From Billgrantia lactosivorans (GTDB taxonomy: Bacteria; Pseudomonadota; Gammaproteobacteria; Pseudomonadales; Halomonadaceae): a stretch of DNA of 64,000 bases. Location of the stretch: positions 310,001 to 374,000 of the forward strand of contig NZ_QHGY01000001.1 in the NCBI RefSeq assembly GCF_003254665.1, given 5' to 3'. Shown one piece after another: positions 43,128-53,937 of this stretch. The translations under genes were made by a program, and so were the position numbers. Numbering within the stretch: the stretch's first letter is position 1; the number at the start of each line of letters is the position of its first letter. The notes below the pieces were generated by a model. The model searched no databases. It was not told the DNA's origin and worked only from the letters and a program-made list of their open reading frames with translations.

Positions 43128-45530
43128 TTAATGCGTACTGATCATGCTGGTAGAAGAAGCCGAATCTTCCGCTCGTGATTCTTCCCCACCATTTTCGGTC
43201 CTTTCGGCAAGGGCCGATTCCAGTACTTCGTCGATCCACCGGACGGGCCGGATATCCAGCGCGCCCTTGATATTTTCCGGCACCTCCTTGAGGTCCCGGC
43301 GGTTCTCTTCTGGAATGAGCACGATCTTTATACCACCGCGCCGTGCCGCCAGCAATTTCTCCTTTAGCCCACCGATCGGCATCACCTCGCCGCGCAGGTT
43401 CACCTCGCCCGTCATCGCCAGGTCGCAGCGTATGGGACGACCGGTATAGGCCGACACCATGGCGGTAACCATGGCGATGCCGGCACTGGGGCCATCCTTG
43501 GGGGTGGCGCCTTCGGGCACGTGGATGTGCAGATCCTCCTTCTCGAAGCGCTCCGGGTCGATGCCCAGCGCCGCAGCGCGGGCGCGAACCACGGTATGGG
43601 CGGCACTGACGGACTCCTTCATCACGTCGCCCAGCGATCCCGTCTTGTTGATGCGGCCCTTGCCCGGCGTGACCACCGACTCGATATTGAGCAGCTCGCC
43701 GCCCACCGAGGTCCAGGCCAGACCGGTGACGCGCCCCACCTGGTCCTCCTTGTCGGCCAGGCCATAGCTGTAGCGGCGCACGCCGGCATAGGTCTCGATG
43801 TCCGCCGCGGAGAGCAGCGCCGGCGCCTGGGCCCCCTTGCCTTCGTACTCGAGCCGTTCGCGCAGCACCTTGCGACAGACCTTGGCGATCTGCCGCTCCA
43901 GCTCGCGGACCCCCGCCTCGCGGGTATAGTAGCGAATCAGCTCGAGCAGCGCTTCATCGGAGAAGGACACCTCCTCGTCCTTGAATCCGTTGGCCTTGAG
44001 CTGCTTGGGCACCAGGTAACGGCGGGCGATGGCGAGCTTCTCGTCCTCCGTGTAACCGGGCAGGCGGATGACCTCCATGCGATCCAGCAGCGGGCCGGGG
44101 ATGTTCATCGAGTTGGCGGTGCAGATGAACATCACCTCGGAGAGATCGTAGTCGAGCTCGAGATAGTGGTCGTTGAACTTGTCGTTCTGCTCCGGATCGA
44201 GGACCTCGAGCAGCGCCGAGGCGGGATCGCCGCGATGATCCATGCCGATCTTGTCGACCTCGTCGAGCAGGAACAGCGGGTTCTTGACCTCGGCCTTGCT
44301 CATGCGCTGGATCAGCTTGCCCGGCAGCGAGCCGATGTAGGTGCGGCGATGACCGCGGATCTCCGACTCGTCACGCACCCCGCCCAGGGCCAGGCGCACG
44401 TACTTGCGATTGGTGGCGCGGGCGATCGACTGGCCCAGCGAGGTCTTGCCCACCCCCGGCGGACCCACCAGGCACAGCACCGGCCCCTTGAGTTTCTTGA
44501 CCCGCTTCTGCACGGCGAGGTACTCGAGGATGCGCTCCTTGACCTCGTCGAGGCCGTAGTGGTCCTCGTCCAGCACCTTGTGGGCGTGTACCAGGTCGTG
44601 CTTGACCCGGGTGCGCTTCTTCCACGGCACCGAGACCAGCCAGTCCAGGTAGGAACGCACCACGGTGGCCTCGGCGGAGCTCGGCGACATCATCTTGAGC
44701 TTGCCCAGTTCCTGGACCGCCTTGTCGCGCGCCTCCTTGGGCATGCCCGACTCCTCGATCGCCTTCTCGTACTTCTCGGCTTCGTTGGGCACGTTCTCGA
44801 GCTCGCCCATCTCCTTCTGGATGGCCTTCATCTGCTCGTTGAGGTAGTACTCGCGCTGCGACTTCTCCATCTGGTCCTTGACCCGCGAGCGGATGCGCTT
44901 CTCCACCTGCAGCAGGTCGATCTCGGATTCGATCAGCGCCATCAGGTGCTCGATGCGCTCGCGCACGCGGTCCATCTCGAGCAGCTGCTGCTTGTCCTGG
45001 ATCTTGAGCGAGAGATGGGCACAGATGGTATCCACCAGGCGGCTCGGGTCCTCGATGCCCGAGAGCGAATTGAGGACCTCGTTGGGCACCTTCTTGGAAA
45101 GCTTGACGTACTGCTCGAACTGATTGAGCAGGACCCGCACCAGCGCTTCCTGCTCGCGCTCGCTGAGCGGTTCGCTGTCACGCAGCACGGCCTCGGCCAT
45201 GCTGTGACCGTCGGTGTGGTGGACTTCACGCAGGTCGGCGCGCGAGACCCCTTCGATCAGCACCTTGACGGTGCCATCCGGCAGCTTGAGCAGCTGCATG
45301 ATCTCGGCAACGGTGCCGATGGTGAAGAGGTCGTCGGTGCCGGGGTCGTCCTGCCCGGCCTCGCGCTGGGCGACAAGCAGCACGCGCTTGTCGGCCGCCA
45401 TCGCGGCGTCCAGCGCCTGGATCGACTTCTCGCGACCGACGAAGAGCGGTATCACCATCTGCGGATAGACGACCACGTCGCGCAGAGGGAGTAGGGGCAG
45501 ACTCAAGGTCTGAACGGCGTTCTGCTGCAT
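43128..45530 (-). CDS. lon: ATP-dependent protease Lon
   Basis: An 800-residue AAA+ serine protease that degrades misfolded and regulatory proteins in the cytosol. The N-terminal LON substrate domain starts [21 protein letters not shown]; Walker A is [13 protein letters not shown] and Walker B FLLDEVDK; the Ser-Lys catalytic dyad lies in [12 protein letters not shown] and [14 protein letters not shown]. Length matches E. coli Lon (784). Preceded by a sigma32-like promoter. The C-terminal 20 residues are acidic and Ser-rich ([14 protein letters not shown]). Confidence 0.97.
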   Translation of the reverse strand: MQQNAVQTLSLPLLPLRDVVVYPQMVIPLFVGREKSIQALDAAMAADKRVLLVAQREAGQDDPGTDDLFTIGTVAEIMQLLKLPDGTVKVLIEGVSRADLREVHHTDGHSMAEAVLRDSEPLSEREQEALVRVLLNQFEQYVKLSKKVPNEVLNSLSGIEDPSRLVDTICAHLSLKIQDKQQLLEMDRVRERIEHLMALIESEIDLLQVEKRIRSRVKDQMEKSQREYYLNEQMKAIQKEMGELENVPNEAEKYEKAIEESGMPKEARDKAVQELGKLKMMSPSSAEATVVRSYLDWLVSVPWKKRTRVKHDLVHAHKVLDEDHYGLDEVKERILEYLAVQKRVKKLKGPVLCLVGPPGVGKTSLGQSIARATNRKYVRLALGGVRDESEIRGHRRTYIGSLPGKLIQRMSKAEVKNPLFLLDEVDKIGMDHRGDPASALLEVLDPEQNDKFNDHYLELDYDLSEVMFICTANSMNIPGPLLDRMEVIRLPGYTEDEKLAIARRYLVPKQLKANGFKDEEVSFSDEALLELIRYYTREAGVRELERQIAKVCRKVLRERLEYEGKGAQAPALLSAADIETYAGVRRYSYGLADKEDQVGRVTGLAWTSVGGELLNIESVVTPGKGRINKTGSLGDVMKESVSAAHTVVRARAAALGIDPERFEKEDLHIHVPEGATPKDGPSAGIAMVTAMVSAYTGRPIRCDLAMTGEVNLRGEVMPIGGLKEKLLAARRGGIKIVLIPEENRRDLKEVPENIKGALDIRPVRWIDEVLESALAERTENGGEESRAEDSASSTSMISTH

Positions 45531-45569
45531 CGCAGACGTTCCTCAAACAGAAATCGGAGTATACAGGGG

Positions 45570-45598
45570 GGATGGGGTCGTGCCGCCGCCATTGCAAG
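45570..45598 (-). promoter_or_regulatory. Sigma32-type heat-shock promoter of lon
   Basis: On the minus strand CTTGCAA (45592-45598) and CCCCATCC (45570-45577) are separated by 14 nt. The E. coli sigma32 consensus is CTTGAAA-N13-15-CCCCATnT. The -10 ends 39 nt before the lon ATG. An additional TATACT (45558-45563) could serve a vegetative promoter. Confidence 0.75.
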
Positions 45599-45619
45599 GG
45601 GAATGCGATGACAAACGTG

Positions 45620-45643
45620 AAAAGGGGTCGCCCGAGCGACCCC
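45620..45643 (-). terminator. Rho-independent terminator of clpX
   Basis: GGGGTCGC (45624-45631) pairs with GCGACCCC (45636-45643) around CCGA. On the minus strand TTTT follows directly. It lies 38 nt after the clpX stop and insulates the lon promoter from clpX transcription. Confidence 0.75.
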
Positions 45644-45680
45644 CTTCCGTCTTGGGCATGGCAGCGAAAGCCGCGAGGGC

Positions 45681-46958
<1,278 letters not shown>

Positions 46959-46977
46959 TCGCGTACCTCTGTCACTT

Positions 46978-46998
46978 CGGCGGCCGGGCCGGCCGCCG
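46978..46998 (-). other. Intercistronic hairpin 2 in the clpP-clpX gap
   Basis: CGGCGGCC and GGCCGCCG form a perfect 8-bp stem with a GGGCC loop, 19 nt upstream of the clpX ATG. It lacks a U-run and could limit clpX translation or mark an mRNA processing point. Confidence 0.45.
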
Positions 46999-47012
46999 CT
47001 TATCACTTGGTT

Positions 47013-47036
47013 ATAGCGTGCTTGATTTCACGCTAT
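47013..47036 (-). other. Intercistronic hairpin 1 after clpP
   Basis: ATAGCGTG (47013-47020) and CACGCTAT (47029-47036) form a perfect 8-bp stem with an 8-nt loop reaching the first base of the clpP stop. No U-run follows, so it is more likely a 3'-end stabiliser than a terminator. Confidence 0.45.
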
Positions 47037-47656
47037 CAGGATGTGGGCCGCTTATCCAGTACGGCATCGATCAGGCCGTACTCCACCGCCTGACTGCCGC
47101 TCATGAAGTTGTCGCGGTCGGTATCCCTGGCGATGGTCTCGATATCCTGCCCGGTGTGGTGGGCCAGGATGCGGTTGAGCTTGTCGCGGATACCGAGGAT
47201 CTCGCGCGTATGAATCTCGATGTCGGATGCCTGACCCTGATAGCCGCCCAGCGGCTGATGGATCATCATGCGCGAGTGCGGCAGGCAGTAGCGCTTGCCC
47301 TTGGCCCCGCCGGCCAGCAGCAGCGCGCCCATGCTGGCCGCCTGGCCGATGCACACGGTCGAGACGTCGGGCTTGACGAACTGCATGGTATCGTACATCG
47401 CCATGCCGGCGGTCACCGAACCACCCGGCGAGTTGATGTACAGGTGAATGTCCTTGTCCGGATTCTCGGACTCAAGGAAGAGCAGCTGCGCCACGATCAG
47501 GTTGGACATGTGATCCTCGACCGGCCCCACCAGAAAGATCACACGCTCCTTCAGCAGCCTGGAGTAGATGTCGTAGGCCCGCTCGCCGCGTGCGCTCTGC
47601 TCTACCACCATCGGCACCAGGCCGCCGGCGTTTCGGGTCTCGAACTCGTTGCTCAT
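47036..47656 (-). CDS. clpP: ATP-dependent Clp protease proteolytic subunit
   Basis: A 206-residue serine protease that forms the ClpXP chamber. The catalytic serine is S108 in [14 protein letters not shown] and the catalytic histidine H133 in [28 protein letters not shown] is complete. The ATG at 47656 gives the normal N-terminus MSNEFETRN with the short propeptide; a longer frame is rejected. It lies between tig and clpX in a conserved operon. Confidence 0.97.
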   Translation of the reverse strand: MSNEFETRNAGGLVPMVVEQSARGERAYDIYSRLLKERVIFLVGPVEDHMSNLIVAQLLFLESENPDKDIHLYINSPGGSVTAGMAMYDTMQFVKPDVSTVCIGQAASMGALLLAGGAKGKRYCLPHSRMMIHQPLGGYQGQASDIEIHTREILGIRDKLNRILAHHTGQDIETIARDTDRDNFMSGSQAVEYGLIDAVLDKRPTS

Positions 47657-47747
47657 CAGTGTGATGTCCTTGCATCCGATGAATGGAAGCGTCTCCCGGG
47701 CTGCCGGCCGCCCTGGCGACCGGCAGGTGCCGAGTCTCGCCACCGAA

Positions 47748-49097
47748 TCAGCTGTTGGCGTCTTCCTCGCCTTCGCCCTCGCCCGCCTGCTCGCCCTGCT
47801 GGGCGGCGGCCAGCGCCTGCTGGTAGCTCATCGTCACGTCCTTGACGGCAGCCTGCTCCAGCAGCTTGTCGACGGCCTTCTCTTCGAGGATAGCCGACTT
47901 GACCTGGGTCTTGAGCTGTTCGTTGCCCATATAGTAGTCAACGACCTGCTGCGGCTCCTGGTACTGCTCGGCGAGCTCCTCGACCTTGGCGCGGATCTCG
48001 TCGTCGCTGGCGTCGAGCTCGTTGGCCTTGATCACCTCGGCCAGCAGCAGGCCGACCTGCACGCGGCTCCTGGCCTGCTCGGCGAACAGCTCGTTGGGCA
48101 GCTGGGAGACGTCGAAATCCTCGCCCAGGCCGAACTGCTGGGCCGCCTGACGCTTGAGCGCGTCGGTCTCCTGCTGCACCAGCGCCTGCGGCACCGGAAT
48201 GTCGTTGGCCTTCTTCAGCGCCTCGAGGACCTGCTGCTTGACCCGGTTATCGACGGCCTGCTTGGCCTCGCGGGACATGTTCTTCTTCACTTCGGCGCGG
48301 AACTTGTCGAGGTCGCCGTCCTCCACGCCGAAGCGCTTGATGAAGGCCTCGTCGACGTCGGGCAGAGCCTGCCCCTTCACCGCGTGGACCTTGACCTTGA
48401 AGGTGGCGTCCTGGCCTGCCAAGTGCTCGGCCTGGTAGTCCTCGGGGAAGGTGACCTTGATCTCCTTCTCCTCACCCGCCTTGGCACCGACGAGCTGGTC
48501 CTCGAAGCCGGGGATGAAATTGCCGGAGCCCAGCACCAGCTCATGCCCCTCGGCACTGCCACCCTCGAACGGCTCGTCGCCGAGGAAGCCCTGGAAGTCG
48601 ATCTTGACCTGGTCGCCCTCTTCGGCGGCACGATCGACCTCCTCCCAGGCGGCATTCTGCTTGCGCAGGGTCTCGATCATCTCCTCGAGATCGGCGTCGC
48701 TCACTTCGACCACGGGGCGCTCGACCTCGGTGCCCTCGATCGAGGCCAGCTCGATCTCCGGGTAGACCTCGAGGGAGGCCACGAACTCGAGATCCTTGCC
48801 CGCCTGGTCGACCTTGGGCTCGATGCTCGGAAAGCCGGCCGGGTTGAGGTTCTGCTCGGTGATCGCGCGCACGTAACGCTCACGCATCAGCTCGCCCACG
48901 ACCTCGTCACGCACGCCACGGCCGTAACGCTGACGCACCACGGACATGGGCACCCGACCCTTGCGGAACCCGTTGAGGCGAATATTCTTCGCCGTGTCCT
49001 TGAGGCGGGCTTCGACGGCCTCGTCGACCTCGGCGGCCGGCACCTGGAACGTGACACGGCGCTCGATCTGGGAGGTCGTTTCGACGGAAACTTGCAT
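47748..49097 (-). CDS. tig: Trigger factor, ribosome-associated chaperone and prolyl isomerase
   Basis: A 449-residue protein that binds at the ribosome exit tunnel. The N-terminal ribosome-binding domain has the signature [17 protein letters not shown]; a FKBP-type PPIase domain (about 155-245, [20 protein letters not shown]) and a helical C-terminal arm domain follow. The tail is Glu- and Gly-rich. Length is close to E. coli (432). Two promoter-like elements lie upstream, one of the heat-shock type. tig, clpP and clpX are in the same direction. Confidence 0.96.
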   Translation of the reverse strand: MQVSVETTSQIERRVTFQVPAAEVDEAVEARLKDTAKNIRLNGFRKGRVPMSVVRQRYGRGVRDEVVGELMRERYVRAITEQNLNPAGFPSIEPKVDQAGKDLEFVASLEVYPEIELASIEGTEVERPVVEVSDADLEEMIETLRKQNAAWEEVDRAAEEGDQVKIDFQGFLGDEPFEGGSAEGHELVLGSGNFIPGFEDQLVGAKAGEEKEIKVTFPEDYQAEHLAGQDATFKVKVHAVKGQALPDVDEAFIKRFGVEDGDLDKFRAEVKKNMSREAKQAVDNRVKQQVLEALKKANDIPVPQALVQQETDALKRQAAQQFGLGEDFDVSQLPNELFAEQARSRVQVGLLLAEVIKANELDASDDEIRAKVEELAEQYQEPQQVVDYYMGNEQLKTQVKSAILEEKAVDKLLEQAAVKDVTMSYQQALAAAQQGEQAGEGEGEEDANS

Positions 49098-49153
49098 GAA
49101 TGGTCCTCTACCGACTGGGGGCGTTCTTGGAAAGCATGGAATGTAAAAGAGAG

Positions 49154-49182
49154 ATTCTAAGAATCCCGCCCTACGCTGGCAA
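49154..49182 (-). promoter_or_regulatory. Predicted sigma70 promoter of tig
   Basis: On the minus strand TTGCCA (49177-49182) and TAGAAT (49154-49159) are separated by 17 nt, a strong vegetative promoter match, about 57 nt upstream of the tig start. Confidence 0.65.
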
Positions 49183-49196
49183 GCGTTACGCCCTAT

Positions 49197-49224
49197 GGAT
49201 GGGGGCGATCGGGCATTTTACAAG
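49197..49224 (-). promoter_or_regulatory. Sigma32-like heat-shock promoter upstream of tig
   Basis: CTTGTAA (49218-49224) and CCCCATCC (49197-49204) are separated by 13 nt on the minus strand. The -10 octamer is identical to that of the lon heat-shock promoter. It lies upstream of the vegetative promoter and would drive tig-clpP-clpX under heat stress. Confidence 0.65.
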
Positions 49225-49376
49225 GCCGCCCGGCACTGCCCGAGTGTCGCAGCGTCACCCGCAAGCCCGAGCGCACGACCTGCGCAACGGCATCGCCCGA
49301 ACGAGAAGACTCGCCCGGGATACAGAAAAGGAAAAAAACGGAGCGCGGCGCGAAGACGCACGAGGAACCGGTGCAA

Positions 49377-49452
49377 TGGGGTGGATGATGGGGATCGAAC
49401 CCACGACCACCGGAGCCACAATCCGGGGCTCTACCACTGAGCTACATCCACC
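49377..49452 (-). tRNA. tRNA-His (GTG), copy 2
   Basis: The cloverleaf is complete, with anticodon GTG in GATTGTGGCTC, a 7-bp acceptor stem (GTGGATG / CATCCAC), the extra 5' G(-1) opposite discriminator C73 that is diagnostic of tRNA-His, and an encoded CCA. It is identical to the copy at 49483-49558 and is the last tRNA before tig. Confidence 0.95.
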
Positions 49453-49482
49453 ATTGCAGGCATGAACCACGAAGGAGTCGAA

Positions 49483-49558
49483 TGGGGTGGATGATGGGGA
49501 TCGAACCCACGACCACCGGAGCCACAATCCGGGGCTCTACCACTGAGCTACATCCACC
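49483..49558 (-). tRNA. tRNA-His (GTG), copy 1
   Basis: Identical in sequence to the tRNA-His at 49377-49452, separated from it by a 30-bp spacer. It has the same GTG anticodon, G(-1):C73 pair and encoded CCA. Third gene of the Pro-Arg-His-His cluster. Confidence 0.95.
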
Positions 49559-49600
49559 ATATCGACACTGCTCGAACCGAAGGTCGCCTCTACGCCTGAC

Positions 49601-49677
49601 TGGCACGCCCAGCAGGACTCGAACCTGCAACCTACGGCTTAGAAGGCCGTTGCTCTATCCGGTTGAGCTATGGGCGC
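49601..49677 (-). tRNA. tRNA-Arg (TCT)
   Basis: The anticodon arm reads GCCTTCTAAGCC, giving anticodon TCT, which decodes AGA/AGG. The acceptor stem GCGCCCA pairs with TGGGCGT with one G-T pair, and the T-loop GTTCGAGTCC and encoded CCA are present. It lies between tRNA-Pro and the first tRNA-His. Confidence 0.94.
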
Positions 49678-49744
49678 ATTCTACGTTCCATGGCGTCTGA
49701 CCGCAACCCTGCCTTGCCATTTTCCAAGCATAAACAACAGGTTG

Positions 49745-49821
49745 TGGTCGGGGTGGAGGGATTCGAACCCCCGACATCCTGCTCCCAAAGCAGGCGCGCT
49801 ACCAGACTGCGCTACACCCCG
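49745..49821 (-). tRNA. tRNA-Pro (TGG)
   Basis: The anticodon arm CTGCTTTGGGAGCAG gives anticodon TGG, which decodes CCA/CCG. The 5' end is CGGGGTG, paired to CACCCCG; the encoded CCA is present. It is the first gene of the tRNA cluster, just downstream of a strong promoter. Confidence 0.95.
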
Positions 49822-49873
49822 CCGGCCTTCGCACGGCCAACGACGCCCCTACGGGCCTCGCCGAGCGCTGCGT

Positions 49874-49901
49874 ATTCTACGCGAGAATCGACCGTGGTCA
49901 A
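49874..49901 (-). promoter_or_regulatory. Predicted strong promoter of the Pro-Arg-His-His tRNA cluster
   Basis: On the minus strand TTGACC (49896-49901) and TAGAAT (49874-49879) are separated by 16 nt. A G+C-rich discriminator follows the -10, the pattern expected for stringently controlled stable RNA promoters. Transcription would begin about 45 nt upstream of tRNA-Pro. Confidence 0.65.
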
Positions 49902-50030
49902 TAGCTTCCTGACGCAGCGAGGCTTTTGCGCTTTGCCTCGCGGGCCCGTCATGCGAAAATCGGCACCCTTCGCATATCCGCAGCCGGCCACGCGAGTGCC
50001 GCTCACAGCATTCACCATGGGGGAGACACG

Positions 50031-50909
<879 letters not shown>

Positions 50910-50917
50910 ACCGCGGC

Positions 50918-50946
50918 CTGACAGGAAGGCGCCGCTCGGCTAGAAT
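50918..50946 (+). promoter_or_regulatory. Predicted sigma70 promoter of luxS
   Basis: CTGACA (50918-50923) and TAGAAT (50941-50946) are separated by exactly 17 nt, beginning 9 nt after the folD stop. It gives a leader of about 33 nt before the luxS ATG. Confidence 0.7.
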
Positions 50947-50985
50947 GCGCGCTCGCATTTCCTATCCCCTGCCGCGAGGCCGCTC

Positions 50986-51459
50986 ATGAGCGACAAGATG
51001 AACGTCGAAAGCTTCAACCTTGACCACACCAAGGTGAAGGCCCCCTACGTGCGCCTGGCCGACATCAAGACCGGGCTCAACGGCGATCGCATTCACAAGT
51101 ATGACATGCGCATCTGCCAGCCCAACCGGGAGCACATGGAGATGCCGGCGCTGCACTCCCTCGAGCACCTGATGGCCGAACTGTCGCGCAACCATTCCGA
51201 CCGCATCGTCGACATCAGCCCGATGGGCTGCCAGACCGGCTTCTACGTCGCGCTGATCAACCACGACGACTACGACGACGTGCTGCGCTTGCTGCAGCAG
51301 ACGCTCGAAGACGTGCTCGAAGCCGACGCCGTACCGGCCTGCAACGAGGTCCAGTGCGGCTGGGCGGCAAGCCACAGCCTGGAAGGCGCCAAGCAGATCG
51401 CCCGCGGCTTCCTGGCCAAGCGCGACGAGTGGACCCGGGTCTTCGCCGACGAGGCCTGA
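50986..51459 (+). CDS. luxS: S-ribosylhomocysteine lyase
   Basis: A 157-residue metalloenzyme that splits S-ribosylhomocysteine to homocysteine and DPD, the AI-2 precursor. The metal ligands are in HSLEH (H57, H61) and C124 in NEVQCGWA; the catalytic cysteine is C82 in [10 protein letters not shown]. Length is normal for the proteobacterial form. It is followed by mtnN, which makes its substrate, so the two steps of S-adenosylhomocysteine detoxification are adjacent. Confidence 0.96.
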   Translation: MSDKMNVESFNLDHTKVKAPYVRLADIKTGLNGDRIHKYDMRICQPNREHMEMPALHSLEHLMAELSRNHSDRIVDISPMGCQTGFYVALINHDDYDDVLRLLQQTLEDVLEADAVPACNEVQCGWAASHSLEGAKQIARGFLAKRDEWTRVFADEA

Positions 51460-51510
51460 GCCACAGCACGACGGCGCCCTGCGCCGCCCGACCGGAGAAC
51501 GCAAGAGACG

Positions 51511-52251
51511 ATGAAACGCATCGGTATCATCGGCGCCATGGCGCAAGAGGTGGAACATCTGGCCTCGCTGCTGGAGGGTCGCCGCACCCGCACGCATGTC
51601 GGCTGCACCTTCCATCACGGCAAGCTGCATGGCGTCGACGTGGTGATCCTGCAGTCGGGCATCGGCAAGGTGAATGCCGCCATCGGCACCACCCTGCTGC
51701 TCGACGTCTACCACCCCGAGGCGATCATCAACACCGGCTCGGCCGGCGGCTTCGGCGAGGGGCTGGAGATCGGCGACGTGGTCGTCTCGAGCGAAGTACG
51801 CCACCACGACGTGGATGCCGTGGTGTTCGGCTACGAGCACGGCCAGGTGCCGCAGATGCCCGCCGCCTATCTGCCCGACGAACGCCTGGTCGCCCTGGCC
51901 CGCGAATGCGTCGAGGCGCTGGGCGAGGTCCGTGTGGTGGAGGGGCTGATCGCCACCGGTGACGTCTTCATGGCCTGCCCCGAACTGGTTACGAGAACGC
52001 GCTCGCGCTTCCCGACCATGCTGGCGGCCGAGATGGAAGCCGCCGCCATCGCCCAGACCTGCCACCTCTACGGCTGCCCGTTCGTGGTCATCCGCTCGCT
52101 GTCGGATATCGCCGGCGGCGGCGACAACCACCTCTCCTTCGAGCAATTCCTCGAACGCGCCGCCGCCCACTCGGCTCGCATGGTCGAGACCATGATCATG
52201 CGACTGGCCAAGACTGCACCCCAGCCCGACGCGGAGTTCGCGTCGGGCTGA
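51511..52251 (+). CDS. mtnN: 5'-methylthioadenosine/S-adenosylhomocysteine nucleosidase
   Basis: A 246-residue nucleosidase (Pfs). The conserved residues lie in GAMAQEVE (Glu12 equivalent), LQSGIGKVNAA, NTGSAGGF, LAAEMEAAAIAQ (catalytic-site Glu) and SLSDIAGGGDN (catalytic Asp). It removes adenine from SAH to give S-ribosylhomocysteine for LuxS. It is 51 bp from luxS, likely the same transcript. The last 30 nt, including the stop, form a strong hairpin. Confidence 0.96.
   Translation: MKRIGIIGAMAQEVEHLASLLEGRRTRTHVGCTFHHGKLHGVDVVILQSGIGKVNAAIGTTLLLDVYHPEAIINTGSAGGFGEGLEIGDVVVSSEVRHHDVDAVVFGYEHGQVPQMPAAYLPDERLVALARECVEALGEVRVVEGLIATGDVFMACPELVTRTRSRFPTMLAAEMEAAAIAQTCHLYGCPFVVIRSLSDIAGGGDNHLSFEQFLERAAAHSARMVETMIMRLAKTAPQPDAEFASG
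52222..52250 (+). terminator. Perfect hairpin spanning the end of mtnN
   Basis: CAGCCCGACGCG and CGCGTCGGGCTG form a perfect 12-bp stem with a GAGTT loop. The second arm contains the first two bases of the stop codon TGA. No U-run follows. It probably ends or protects the luxS-mtnN transcript; intrinsic termination is less likely. Confidence 0.5.
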
Positions 52252-52309
52252 CGATCCATCTCCCGTAACAGGGGCGGGCCACGCGCAGGCGACTATTCGT
52301 TCCGAGAGG

Positions 52310-53347
52310 CTAGTCGCGCAACTTCCAGGTCAGCGACTCCCCCGCCATCAGCGGCACGATGCGCTGACCGTCGGCGTAGGGCAGCGATGCCGGCAGCGTC
52401 CACTCCTCGCGCACCAGGCTGACGCTGTCGGCGTTGCGCGGCAGGCCGTAGAAGTCCGGGCCGAAGTGGCTGGCGAATCCCTCCAGGCGATCCAGCGCAC
52501 CGGCCTGCTCGAACGCCGTGGCGTACAGTTCGATTGCCGCCGGCGCGGTATAGGCCCCGGCGCAGCCGCAGGCCGACTCCTTGTCGCCCTGGGCATGCGG
52601 GGCGCTGTCGGTGCCCAGGAAGAACTTGCCGCTGCCCGAAGTCGCGGCCGCCAGCAGTGCCTCGCGGTGTCGCTCGCGCTTGAGGATCGGCAGGCAGTAG
52701 TAGTGAGGGCGAATGCCGCCGACCAGCATGTGGTTGCGGTTGAACAGCAGGTGGTGGGCGGTGATGGTGGCGCCGACGTTGGCCGGCGCCCGGGAGACGA
52801 ACTCGACCGCATCGGCGGTGGTGATGTGCTCGAAGACCACCTTGAGATCCGGATGGCGCGCGAGCAGCGGCTTCATGACCCGCTCGATGAAGACCGCCTC
52901 GCGGTCGAAGATGTCGATCTGCGCATCGGTCACCTCGCCGTGGACCAGTAGCGGCAGGCCCAGCCGCGCCATGGCGGCAATGGCGCCGTCGCAGTGGGCC
53001 AGGTCGGTGACGCCTGAGGCCGAGTTGGTGGTGGCGCCGGCCGGGTAGAGCTTCACCGCATGCACCCTGCCGCTCGCCACCGCGCGCTCGATCTCGTCGG
53101 CCGGCGTGTTGTCGGTGAGATACAGCGTCATCAGGGGCTCGAAGGCCGACCCCTCGGGTCGCGCCGCCAGGATCCGTTCGCGGTAGCGCAGGGCCTGCTC
53201 GGTGGTGGTGACGGGCGGCGTGAGGTTGGGCATGATGATGGCCCGGCCCATCTGCCGGGCGGTGGCGGGCACCACCGCCTCGAGCGCCTTGCCGTCGCGC
53301 AGGTGAAGATGCCAGTCGTCGGGGCGGGTCAGGGTGATAGCGGTCAC
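52310..53347 (-). CDS. pyrC: Dihydroorotase
   Basis: A 345-residue class II dihydroorotase of pyrimidine synthesis. Zinc ligands are in [10 protein letters not shown]; the carboxylated lysine is in [13 protein letters not shown]; further histidines lie in HGE and FEHITTADA; the aspartate is in GTDSAPH. Length is normal for the E. coli-type homodimeric enzyme. It is divergent from a small membrane-protein gene. Confidence 0.95.
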   Translation of the reverse strand: MTAITLTRPDDWHLHLRDGKALEAVVPATARQMGRAIIMPNLTPPVTTTEQALRYRERILAARPEGSAFEPLMTLYLTDNTPADEIERAVASGRVHAVKLYPAGATTNSASGVTDLAHCDGAIAAMARLGLPLLVHGEVTDAQIDIFDREAVFIERVMKPLLARHPDLKVVFEHITTADAVEFVSRAPANVGATITAHHLLFNRNHMLVGGIRPHYYCLPILKRERHREALLAAATSGSGKFFLGTDSAPHAQGDKESACGCAGAYTAPAAIELYATAFEQAGALDRLEGFASHFGPDFYGLPRNADSVSLVREEWTLPASLPYADGQRIVPLMAGESLTWKLRD

Positions 53348-53493
53348 GGCATGTCCTGTCGGTCTGGATGGGTGTCGAGACGAGATTATACCGGGCAGAC
53401 GCGGGTGGGCGTCGAGAAAGATGCCGGCGGCGGCAGCAACAAACGCCGATTTGCCGTATCATCGACGCCGATTTTCCGTCAGAGACGTCGCCA

Positions 53494-53916
53494 ATGCCCC
53501 GGGTTCGCCACTACGCCGATATCGTCGCCATCCTGGCCGGACTGATGTGGATCGTCTTCTTCTGGTCGATCAGCATCTCGGCGAAGATGGACAGCGTCGA
53601 GCCCACCCTGGCCGCCATGCTCGCCCTCGGCGCCATGATCCTGGTCAGCTTCATGCACCGCCCCTTTCGCATCCACTTGAGCCGCTATCATGTGCGCAAG
53701 CGTCGCACCGAGATGTGGATGCACATCCTCGCCCTGCCCATGGCGCTGGCGCTGCTGTTCGGCGTGCTCATCGAAACCCTCTTCGCCCCCATGAGCGGAC
53801 AGCAGAAGATGCTGCTGTTCAACGTACTGGCCAGCGCCGGCTGGGTGGTCTACGTGATGACCCTGGTGATCAAGTTCTGCCACCACCAGTGGCGTCGGCG
53901 TCGGCGCCGCGAGTGA
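53494..53916 (+). CDS. Small four-helix membrane protein (hypothetical)
   Basis: A 140-residue inner-membrane protein with four predicted helices (about 10-30, 38-58, 75-97, 108-130). A basic stretch (FRIHLSRYHVRKRRTEMW) lies between helices 2 and 3, and the C-terminus is Arg-rich, so both are probably cytoplasmic. The family is not recognised. The ATG at 53494 is chosen because it starts just before helix 1; an earlier in-frame start at 53368 gives only low-complexity residues. Convergent with the DadA-like gene. Confidence 0.65.
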   Translation: MPRVRHYADIVAILAGLMWIVFFWSISISAKMDSVEPTLAAMLALGAMILVSFMHRPFRIHLSRYHVRKRRTEMWMHILALPMALALLFGVLIETLFAPMSGQQKMLLFNVLASAGWVVYVMTLVIKFCHHQWRRRRRRE

Positions 53917-53937
53917 CACCGGTCGGCGCCGACGCCG

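Noticed and set aside
43521..45494. A 657-codon frame antisense to lon
   Set aside because: Same antisense effect of GC-rich codons; no ribosome-binding site, no domain, and lon is complete on the other strand.
49377..49558. A direct repeat that could have been read as a mobile-element or attachment-site duplication
   Set aside because: The repeated unit is exactly a tRNA-His gene with its own CCA; there is no integrase or foreign DNA beside it.
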